Shown piece by piece: positions 25,328 through 31,683 of a DNA stretch of 32,740 nt. Origin of the DNA: JBOFDK01 sp051646925. Its GTDB lineage: Bacteria > Bacillota > Clostridia > Lachnospirales > Cellulosilyticaceae. The notes under the pieces were generated by a model. It made no database searches and had not been told where the DNA came from. It saw only the letters and a list, made by a program, of their open reading frames with translations. Numbering within the stretch: the first letter of the stretch is position 1; the number at the start of each line of letters is the position of its first letter. A program made the translations under genes and the position numbers. The stretch is taken from NCBI GenBank assembly GCA_051646925.1, contig JBOFDK010000045.1, forward strand, positions 1-32,740. The letters are read 5' to 3'.

Positions 25328-27451
25328 ATGATTAAAAATTTTTCAACAATAATAGCGGGAAGACCATTAAAAGTAGAAATTGGAAAAATGGCAGGATTAG
25401 CAAACGGAAGTGCATTAGTATCTTATGGTGAAACAACAATTTTAGCAACAGTCGTAGCAAGTGAAGCTCCAAAAGAAGGGATCGATTTTTTCCCTTTAAG
25501 TGTAAATTATGAAGAAAAGTTTTACGCAGTTGGTAAAATACCTGGAGGATTTTTAAAACGTGAAGGTCGTCCTTCAGATCGTGCTGTTTTAACATCACGT
25601 GTAATTGACCGTCCAATGAGACCACTTTTCCCAAAAGATTACCGTAATGATGTTGTACTTACTACAACAGTTATGAGTGTTGATCAAGATTGTAGTCCAG
25701 AAGTTACAGCTATGATCGCAGCGTCACTTGTAGTAGATATTTCAGATATACCATTTTATGGACCAGTAGGATCTGTGCAAGTAGGATTAATAGATGGTGA
25801 ATTAATTATGAATCCTACATCAGCGCAACGAGCTATTAGTGATATGGCACTTACAGTATCATCTACTAAAGATAAGATAATGATGATAGAAGCAGGCGCA
25901 AATGAAGTAGCAGAAGATATTATGTTAGATGCTATATTTAAAGCGCACGAAGAAAATCAAGAAATAGTAAAATTTATTCAAACAATTAAAGATGAAATAG
26001 GATTACCAAAAAAATCATATATTAAAGCAGGAATTCCAGAAGAAATTTACAATGATATTACAAATATTATTGGAGATATTAGAATGGAAGAAGCTGTTTT
26101 TACAGACGACAAACAAATTCGTAATGAACAAATAAATAAATTAAAAGAAGAAGTTATTGCAAAATTAACAGAAGATGGTAAAGAAGAATATCTTGAGCAT
26201 CTAGGTGAAGCTTTTTATAACTTTGAGAAAAAAACAGTAAGACGTATGATTCTAAAAGAACATAAAAGACCAGATGGGCGTGCGTTAGATCAATTACGTT
26301 CATTAAGTGCAGAAATAGATTTATTACCAAGAGTACATGGATCAGGGATGTTTACAAGAGGTCAAACACAAGTATTGACTGTGGCAACGTTAGCACCACT
26401 AGCAGATACACAAATAATTGATGGATTAGACGAACTTGAAGTTTCTAAGCGTTATATGCACCACTATAATTTCCCACCTTATTCAGTAGGAGAAGCGCGT
26501 ACACCACGTGCAGCGGGTAGACGTGAAATAGGTCATGGTGCGTTAGCTGAAAGAGCATTACTTCCAGTTTTACCAACTGAAGAGGAGTTTCCATATGCAA
26601 TGCGTTTAGTATCAGAAGTACTAAGCTCAAATGGTTCAACATCACAAGCAAGTATATGTGGATCGTCTTTAGCATTAATGGCAGCAGGTGTACCTATTAA
26701 AGCAGCAGTAGCAGGAATTTCAGTAGGACTTGTTACGGGAGATACAGATGATGATTTTGTTCTTTTAACTGATATACAAGGTCTTGAAGATTTCTTTGGA
26801 GATATGGACTTTAAAGTTGGTGGAACACATAAAGGTATTACTGCAATTCAAATGGATATGAAAATTTGTGGATTAACACCAGAAATTATTCGTGGTGCAA
26901 TAGAGGATACTTATAAATCACGATTATTCATATTAGATGAGGTAATGGGAAAAACAATTTCAGCGCCAAAAGAAGAGCTTTCACCATATGCACCACGTAT
27001 TATTCAAATAACAATTAACCCTGAAAAAATTAGTGAGGTTATTGGACCAAAAGGTCGTATGATTAATAAAATTATTGATGAAACAGGTGTTAAAATTGAT
27101 ATAGAAGACGATGGTCGTGTATTTATTTGTGGTACAGATGAAACAAATACGGCACGTGCTATAGAAATTATTCAAGGAATAACTAAAGAAATTGAAGTTG
27201 GAGAAGTATTTAAAGGAAAAGTTATGAGACTTATGAATTTTGGTGCGTTCGTAGAACTTGTACCAGGAAAAGAAGGTCTTGTGCATATTTCACAACTATC
27301 ACATGACAGAGTAGAAAAAGTTGAAGATGTAATTGCTGTTGGTGATGAAATAGAAGTTAAAGTAATTGAAATTGATAAACAAGGACGTACAAATTTATCA
27401 CATAAAGTATTGGTGCAAAAGCCTAAAAATGAAACATCAGTAGGAGAATAA
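25328..27451 (+). CDS. pnp: Polyribonucleotide nucleotidyltransferase (PNPase)
   Basis: PNPase is a trimeric phosphorolytic 3'-5' exoribonuclease central to mRNA decay. Two RNase PH-like cores are present. The first has VSYGETTILATVV and FPLSVNYEEKFYAVGKIPGG. The second has GSGMFTRGQTQVLTVATL and the catalytic LEDFFGDMDFKVGGT. A KH domain (EVIGPKGRMINKIIDETG) and an S1 domain (GKVMRLMNFGAFVELVPG) end the protein. I choose ATG 25328 (MIKNFSTIIAGR, 707 residues) because AAAGGGAG ends 7 nt upstream. The in-frame ATG at 25322 is too close, and the one at 25262 would add an unrelated N-terminus. The 132-nt gap after the rpsO terminator shows no clear promoter. Confidence 0.98.
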   Translation: MIKNFSTIIAGRPLKVEIGKMAGLANGSALVSYGETTILATVVASEAPKEGIDFFPLSVNYEEKFYAVGKIPGGFLKREGRPSDRAVLTSRVIDRPMRPLFPKDYRNDVVLTTTVMSVDQDCSPEVTAMIAASLVVDISDIPFYGPVGSVQVGLIDGELIMNPTSAQRAISDMALTVSSTKDKIMMIEAGANEVAEDIMLDAIFKAHEENQEIVKFIQTIKDEIGLPKKSYIKAGIPEEIYNDITNIIGDIRMEEAVFTDDKQIRNEQINKLKEEVIAKLTEDGKEEYLEHLGEAFYNFEKKTVRRMILKEHKRPDGRALDQLRSLSAEIDLLPRVHGSGMFTRGQTQVLTVATLAPLADTQIIDGLDELEVSKRYMHHYNFPPYSVGEARTPRAAGRREIGHGALAERALLPVLPTEEEFPYAMRLVSEVLSSNGSTSQASICGSSLALMAAGVPIKAAVAGISVGLVTGDTDDDFVLLTDIQGLEDFFGDMDFKVGGTHKGITAIQMDMKICGLTPEIIRGAIEDTYKSRLFILDEVMGKTISAPKEELSPYAPRIIQITINPEKISEVIGPKGRMINKIIDETGVKIDIEDDGRVFICGTDETNTARAIEIIQGITKEIEVGEVFKGKVMRLMNFGAFVELVPGKEGLVHISQLSHDRVEKVEDVIAVGDEIEVKVIEIDKQGRTNLSHKVLVQKPKNETSVGE

Positions 27452-27458
27452 ATTAAAT

Positions 27459-27492
27459 GGGTATCTGTAATATACAGGTACCCCTCTCTTAT
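27459..27492 (+). terminator. Terminator hairpin after pnp
   Basis: GGGTATCTGTA (27459-27469) pairs with TACAGGTACCC (27473-27483) around a 3-nt loop, 11 bp with one wobble, followed by CTCTCTTATT. The tract is mixed C/T, so efficiency is uncertain. Confidence 0.7.
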
Positions 27493-27702
27493 TGCATAAT
27501 ATATAGAATATACAAAATAATATTATTAAATCTTTAATAAAACTTATATCAAAAAATATGTATATTCATAGCTTCTGAATTTTAGATATTAAAAAAACTT
27601 GAAAAATTCATAGAATACAGTGTAAGTATTCGTCCAAGTTACATATATGTTAGATAATTATGTATTAAATTTTATATTGAATTTTATATAGAGGGTGAAA
27701 TT
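27484..27702 (+). other. AT-rich gap with nested hairpin upstream of the acetyltransferase
   Basis: No ORF is supported here. A nested hairpin is possible: AACTTG (27596-27601) with CAAGTT (27635-27640) outside, and GAATAC (27613-27618) with GTATTC (27626-27631) inside around AGTGTAA. It could be an untranslated leader element. I do not recognise a riboswitch class. GAGGGTG at 27691-27697 is a ribosome binding site for the following gene. Confidence 0.4.
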
Positions 27703-28320
27703 ATTTTAATTAAGCTGAAACAAAACAATATCACAAAAAAGAAAATAGCTAAAAGTTTTGCAGAAGGGTTTTATGAAGATCCTTTATATGTAAAAGTATT
27801 GCCAGATGAAAAAACACGGTTGCAAATATTACAAATATTTTTCAGAATATATATTGATATATATGGTAAATATGGAGATGTAGTTGCAACTTCTGAAGAT
27901 TTAGGTGGATTAGCATATATTTTTTATGAAGAGCGTTTTAAAAATAATTGGATAATTATTAAAGATAGTTGTTGTAGTATTTTTCGTGTCCTAGATTTAT
28001 TGAAATTTATGAATATACGTGAAATTTATCATATGTTTAAGTCACTTAAAAGAGTATCAAGACGATGGATTAATAGTAATATAGAAAGTGATTATATTCA
28101 TTTAGATTTAATTGTTGTTAAAGAAGAAGCTAGAGGGCATGGAAAATGCAAACAAATTATAGGGTATATTATTAATGAAGCATCAACTAAAAATATCCCT
28201 ATAACTTTAGAAACTCAAAATCCATGCAATGTAGAGATGTATAAACATTTTGGATTTGAAGTAGTTGAAGTAATGGATGCAGATGATAGTATGCGTTACT
28301 GTATGATGAAAAAACTATAA
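27703..28320 (+). CDS. GNAT family N-acetyltransferase with noncanonical start
   Basis: The C-terminal half carries the acetyl-CoA binding motif in LIVVKEEARGHGKCKQII (R/Q-x-x-G-x-G/A form), then LETQNPCNVEMYKHFGFEVV, both typical of GNAT acetyltransferases. The substrate is unknown. The first ATG/GTG/TTG in frame is TTG 27799, but clear family-like sequence lies upstream (KKKIAKSFAEGFYEDPLY before PDEKTR). The frame is open back to a TAA at 27655. GAGGGTG (27691-27697) is followed 5 nt later by ATT 27703, so an AUU start is likely, giving about 205 residues. ATT 27709 or CTG 27715 are alternatives, and a lost start codon in a decaying gene cannot be excluded. It is convergent with mscS. Confidence 0.75.
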   Translation: MLIKLKQNNITKKKIAKSFAEGFYEDPLYVKVLPDEKTRLQILQIFFRIYIDIYGKYGDVVATSEDLGGLAYIFYEERFKNNWIIIKDSCCSIFRVLDLLKFMNIREIYHMFKSLKRVSRRWINSNIESDYIHLDLIVVKEEARGHGKCKQIIGYIINEASTKNIPITLETQNPCNVEMYKHFGFEVVEVMDADDSMRYCMMKKL

Positions 28321-28360
28321 AATAAGACAGATTGCATTTGCAATCTGTCTTATTTTTTTT
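28319..28360. terminator. Bidirectional terminator between acetyltransferase gene and mscS
   Basis: A near-perfect stem of about 16 bp, AAATAAGACAGATTGC (28320-28335) with GCAATCTGTCTTATTT (28340-28355), around an ATTT loop. A T-run follows on the plus strand, and the A-rich left flank gives a T-rich tract on the minus strand. It serves both convergent genes. Confidence 0.88.
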
Positions 28361-28361
28361 G

Positions 28362-29492
28362 TTAATCATTAATACCTTCAGGTTTAATATGAAGTGTCTG
28401 TGTTGGAAATGCAATTTCAATATTATGCATTTTTGCAATTGACATTAACTGAAAATTAACATCTTGAACTACAGAAGAGTAGCCTTTTAAATCAACATTT
28501 GGAGTAAAATATTGGATAATAATATTTAATGAAAAATCACCATAATTATCAAAATATACAAGCAATGTATCATTTTCAATAGCGCTAATATTTAATAATT
28601 GCTCATATACAGAATCAATAAATGCTTTTAATGATTCTTCAGATGTTGAATAGGTTACGCCTAAACTCATACGGCGACGTCTTTTTGGCATAGTTGACCA
28701 GTTTAAAATATTATCATTAGCTAGCGTTGAGTTTGGCACAATAACTAAACCTTGCTCAAATGTACGAATACGTGTACTTCTAAAGCTTACGTCTTCTACA
28801 ATACCTTCCAATGAGTCAACAGCAATCCAATCACCTATAGTAAAAGGAGTATCAATCATTAAAACAATACCACTCATAACATTAGTTAAAGTATCTTTAG
28901 CAATTAATGTTATCGCAGCACCGGCAATACCAAAACCAGTCAGTAAATCACCTAGGTTTGTAAACTGAGCAATAATCATACCTACACCAATTACCATTAC
29001 AATTACTTTGAATAGTTTAGATGTAAAGCGAATGAGTAATGCATTATCAAGTAGTGTGAATTTTGAGCCAATACGAATAAGTAGATTCTCATAAATGTCT
29101 ACAAAACAATAAGCAAGCCATATAAGTCCAATGATGAACAAAATAGTCATCGCTTGATTTAGTAAATGTATCGGAATAATTGCGAGTTCAATTTCTAAGT
29201 CACCTATAACAAGTGGTGGCTGCGTAGTATTTGTTAATCTAATTATTGGAGAAACAAGTAAAGTGAAATATCCGCCTAATAGTAACCACATATAACTTAG
29301 AGGTCGTTCTAAAAGTAATGTCATTTCATCTAAAAGTTCGCCAAATTTATTCGTGCGTTTTCTTAGAAATTGCAATACAAATTTATTAATAAATTTTCGA
29401 AGTAGAATAAATGTAATGAAAATCAAAAATGCTACAGCTAATTTAACATAAAATTGATATGCAAAATCAATATGCAAAATAGTATTAAACAT
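28362..29492 (-). CDS. mscS: Small-conductance mechanosensitive channel (MscS family)
   Basis: MscS channels open under membrane tension to release solutes during hypo-osmotic shock. The 376-residue protein has several N-terminal hydrophobic helices. The pore-lining TM3 region is LLTGFGIAGAAITLIAKD, continuing into NVMSGIVLMIDTPFTIGDWI. The beta domain carries GIVEDVSFRSTRIRTFEQ and VIVPNSTLANDNILNW, and a C-terminal vestibule domain follows. It has one or two more N-terminal helices than E. coli MscS, as in many YbdG/YkuT-like members. The ribosome binding site on the minus strand is AAAGGA just before the ATG. A consensus promoter lies upstream. Confidence 0.93.
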   Translation of the reverse strand: MFNTILHIDFAYQFYVKLAVAFLIFITFILLRKFINKFVLQFLRKRTNKFGELLDEMTLLLERPLSYMWLLLGGYFTLLVSPIIRLTNTTQPPLVIGDLEIELAIIPIHLLNQAMTILFIIGLIWLAYCFVDIYENLLIRIGSKFTLLDNALLIRFTSKLFKVIVMVIGVGMIIAQFTNLGDLLTGFGIAGAAITLIAKDTLTNVMSGIVLMIDTPFTIGDWIAVDSLEGIVEDVSFRSTRIRTFEQGLVIVPNSTLANDNILNWSTMPKRRRRMSLGVTYSTSEESLKAFIDSVYEQLLNISAIENDTLLVYFDNYGDFSLNIIIQYFTPNVDLKGYSSVVQDVNFQLMSIAKMHNIEIAFPTQTLHIKPEGIND

Positions 29493-29550
29493 AAAACAGT
29501 CCTTTCTTCTATTAAATCTTTATGATATAGTATGCCAAGTACCCGAATTT

Positions 29551-29579
29551 ATTATAAAGATTATTCGGTAATAAGTCAA
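29551..29579 (-). promoter_or_regulatory. Predicted sigma-A promoter of mscS (minus strand)
   Basis: Read on the minus strand, TTGACT (29574-29579) and a perfect TATAAT (29551-29556) are separated by 17 nt. The start would be near 29544, about 52 nt upstream of the mscS ATG. Confidence 0.8.
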
Positions 29580-29607
29580 AGTATTTTATAGGCAAAAAAT
29601 AGTAATT

Positions 29608-29620
29608 TATGTTATAATTA
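29608..29620 (+). promoter_or_regulatory. Extended -10 promoter for the ytfI-ytfJ unit
   Basis: TGTTATAAT (TG at 29610-29611, TATAAT at 29613-29618) is an extended -10 element with no convincing -35 box. It is divergent from the mscS promoter, and a start near 29625 would lie about 30 nt before the first ATG. Confidence 0.55.
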
Positions 29621-29655
29621 ATTGTAAGAATATTGAATAAAGAGGTACAATAATA

Positions 29656-29949
29656 ATGTATTTGTCACAATATCTAAAAATAGATGAAAACTTATCATTT
29701 AAGGAATTTAAGCAATTTAAAATAAAAAACAACATAAAGGTAAAAAATGTTTATTTGCTTTGTACTGCATCAATGAAAAATGAATTATTTGAAATTATAG
29801 AGGGTACAATGTTAACAAAGAAATATTCAGATTGCTATTTAATCGCAATTAGTGAAGATAAGGAGTGGATAATTACTCAACTTATTCATATTGTAGATTC
29901 TTTGTATAGAAAACAAACTACAAAGTATGAGTGTTTAAAAACAGAGTAG
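29656..29949 (+). CDS. Hypothetical 97-residue protein
   Basis: I do not recognise this protein. It is soluble in appearance, with no signal peptide or membrane segment. It alternates charged helices and a strand-like VKNVYLLCTASMKNELFEII, with a C-terminal helix (EWIITQLIHIVDSLYRKQ). Three cysteines (in LLCTA, SDCYL, YECLK) show no metal-binding spacing. AAAGAGGT precedes ATG 29656. It lies 13 nt before the DUF2953 gene and shares its extended -10 promoter, so it probably belongs to the ytfI-ytfJ sporulation-associated unit. Coding status is supported by the ribosome binding site, spacing and position. Confidence 0.7.
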   Translation: MYLSQYLKIDENLSFKEFKQFKIKNNIKVKNVYLLCTASMKNELFEIIEGTMLTKKYSDCYLIAISEDKEWIITQLIHIVDSLYRKQTTKYECLKTE

Positions 29950-29962
29950 GGAGAGGTGTATA

Positions 29963-31045
29963 GTGGCAATACTAGGAATAATTGTAAATATACTAGGTTA
30001 TTTTTTAGTAATCTGTCTAATCATTCTATTTGCGATTATAGGAAGTATACTTTTTTTGCCAATTGGATATGATGTTGTTATTGAGAAATATAATAACTTG
30101 TCATCGGAGGGTACTATTAGCTTATTTTGTATAATAACAATTAAGTATGAATATGAAGAAACAAATGGCTGGATGGATATTCGGATATTTGGAATTTCAA
30201 TAAAAAAAATAGCATTAGGAGCAATGCCTACTGAAACTAATACCGATTGGGATTTGTCAAAATTGAAAAAACAACCATGGCATAAAGAAAAAAGTAGAGC
30301 CGAAAGTACAGATATAGATAAAGAAGAAAATAGTCCAATAGATAAAAAGATAGATAACGAAATAAGTAATTCTGAAAATAAAGAGGTAGATCAAGAAATA
30401 AGCAAGCTTGAAAATAAAGAGATAGATCAAGAAATAAGCAAGCTTAAAAATAAAAAGATAGATCAAAAAATATGTAAGCCTAAAAATATAGATAAAGAGA
30501 TGAGTAGCTTCCCAAATAAAAAGCCAGATAAGGAAAAAAGTAGATTTAACAATAAAGAAGTAAATAAGAAAAGATATAAGTTTAAAAATAAAGAAATAAA
30601 GAAAGAAATAAGTAAATCAAAAAATAAAGATATAAATGATGATATGTCTAGAAGCGTTTTAGATTGGATAAAAATAATATATGATGTATGGCAACAACCA
30701 CAAAGACCTATTTTTTTCCGGGAAGTATTTAAACTTATAAAAAATATTTTCAATCAAATTAAACCAAAATATATCTTTTTTAATGTATGTATAGGAAAAG
30801 ATAATGCTGCTGACACAGGAGAATTGATTGCGCAATTAATGATTTTATATCCATGGTTGCATAAATATGGAACTGTTGAGGGAAATTATATTCAAAAGGG
30901 TATATGGGGAGATGTTGAGGTAAAAGGAAGTATACGATTATATTGTTTTATTAAAATAATTATTAAATTTGCTATAAAAAAAGAAGTAAGAGAATATGTA
31001 AAAATCATATTAGATAAAGGGCAGGTAAAAACAAATGGAATCTAA
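29963..31045 (+). CDS. DUF2953 (YtfI-like) membrane protein with 12-residue repeat tract
   Basis: A hydrophobic N-terminal segment (residues about 5-33, ending in FLPIGYDVVI) precedes a short strand-rich domain. The C-terminus (AADTGELIAQLMILYPWLHK ... GNYIQKGIWGDVEVKGSIRL) fits DUF2953, the family of B. subtilis YtfI, which sits next to ytfJ. Between them, residues 139-232 form about eight copies of a 12-residue unit of form NKEIDQEISKLE, very rich in K, E, N and I. The start is GTG 29963 with GGGAGAGG upstream. It overlaps ytfJ by 11 nt. At 360 residues it is longer than usual because of the repeat tract. Function is unknown, though linkage to ytfJ suggests a sporulation or spore-envelope role. 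Confidence 0.75.
   Translation: MAILGIIVNILGYFLVICLIILFAIIGSILFLPIGYDVVIEKYNNLSSEGTISLFCIITIKYEYEETNGWMDIRIFGISIKKIALGAMPTETNTDWDLSKLKKQPWHKEKSRAESTDIDKEENSPIDKKIDNEISNSENKEVDQEISKLENKEIDQEISKLKNKKIDQKICKPKNIDKEMSSFPNKKPDKEKSRFNNKEVNKKRYKFKNKEIKKEISKSKNKDINDDMSRSVLDWIKIIYDVWQQPQRPIFFREVFKLIKNIFNQIKPKYIFFNVCIGKDNAADTGELIAQLMILYPWLHKYGTVEGNYIQKGIWGDVEVKGSIRLYCFIKIIIKFAIKKEVREYVKIILDKGQVKTNGI
30377..30658 (+). repeat. In-frame 36-bp tandem repeat tract
   Basis: Eight units follow each other: seven of 36 bp and one of 30 bp (30485-30514). The first two units (30377-30412 and 30413-30448) are nearly identical, and later ones diverge. A partial earlier copy precedes 30377. There are no spacers, so this is a coding minisatellite and not a CRISPR array. 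Confidence 0.85.
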
Positions 31046-31493
31046 ACTTAATAACAATTTAGAAGGATTATTAGAAAAGTTAGAAAATTTTTTAAATACA
31101 AAAACAGTAGTAGGTGAACCAATTCATATAGGTGAAACTATTTTAGTACCATTAGTGGATGTAGCATTTGGAGTTGGTGTAGGTGCAAGTGCAGCTGCAA
31201 AAATGCAAGAAAAAACAAAAAATAAAGAAAAACAAATTGATGGTGGCAGTGATGCCGGTGCAGGTGGATTAGGTGCAAAGATAACACCTAGTGCAATGCT
31301 TGTAATTCAAAATGGGACAACTCAGTTAATAAATATAAGATCTCAAGATAGTTTAAGTAAAATTATAGATATGGTTCCAGGGATTATTTCTAACATACCA
31401 GACGTTGTTTCAAAAATTGTTCCAAATGATAATGTGCAAACTAAAAAGAAAAAAACTGCACAAAGTGATGAATATCATAATTTAGATAATTAA
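31035..31493 (+). CDS. ytfJ: Sporulation protein YtfJ (GerW family)
   Basis: The 152 residues match the YtfJ/GerW family. The N-terminal helix has LEGLLEKLENFLNTKTVVGE. The conserved core PIHIGETILVPLVDVAFGVG is followed by a glycine-rich segment GGSDAGAGGLGAKITPSAML and a C-terminal helix (SKIIDMVPGIISNIPDVVSK). In B. subtilis this protein is made in the forespore and affects germination. ATG 31035 overlaps the DUF2953 gene by 11 nt, as expected of the ytfI-ytfJ pair. Its presence argues for an endospore former or a recent descendant of one. Confidence 0.92.
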   Translation: MESKLNNNLEGLLEKLENFLNTKTVVGEPIHIGETILVPLVDVAFGVGVGASAAAKMQEKTKNKEKQIDGGSDAGAGGLGAKITPSAMLVIQNGTTQLINIRSQDSLSKIIDMVPGIISNIPDVVSKIVPNDNVQTKKKKTAQSDEYHNLDN

Positions 31494-31523
31494 TAATAGT
31501 TGAAAACAATAGTTATAACAAAA

Positions 31524-31619
31524 TATATAGTAAAAAGAGTATACTAAAAATATATAATAAAAGTATATAGTAAAAAAGAGTATACTAAAAAATATATAAT
31601 AAAAAGTATGTAGTGAAAA
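31524..31619. repeat. AT-rich tandem repeat of about 40-43 bp, 2.3 copies
   Basis: Copies begin with TATATAG at 31524 and 31564 and a variant TATGTAG at 31607. Each contains AGTAAAAA, GAGTATACTAAAAA and TATATAATAAAA in that order, with small A-run length differences. It lies in the non-coding gap between ytfJ and the convergent ychF. No ORF of interest crosses it. Confidence 0.8.
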
Positions 31620-31628
31620 ATATATAGA

Positions 31629-31683
31629 AAAAAAAGGTGATACAACAGTTAACTTATAGTTAATCGTTGTATCACTTTTTTTG
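31629..31683. terminator. Bidirectional terminator between ytfJ and ychF
   Basis: GTGATACAAC (31637-31646) pairs with GTTGTATCAC (31666-31675). After a 2-nt mismatch, TTAACT (31649-31654) pairs with AGTTAA (31658-31663) around a TAT loop. A seven-T run (31676-31682) follows on the plus strand, and an A-run (31628-31635) gives a T-run on the minus strand. Confidence 0.85.

Noticed and set aside
26445..27286. Minus-strand ORFs opposite pnp, one rich in phenylalanine, asparagine and tyrosine
   Set aside because: They are antisense to conserved PNPase domains with no start signals. Unusual composition follows from reverse reading of AT-rich codons.
30377..30658. Regular 36-bp repeats that could suggest a CRISPR array
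   Set aside because: The units are directly adjacent with no unique spacers, stay in frame within an open reading frame, and diverge at codon level. They are a coding tandem repeat.
30257..30753. Minus-strand ORFs of 69 and 96 codons opposite the repeat tract, rich in IYLFIF-type hydrophobic repeats
   Set aside because: They are the reverse reading of the lysine/glutamate/isoleucine-rich repeat, lack ribosome binding sites, and their regularity only mirrors the plus-strand repeat.
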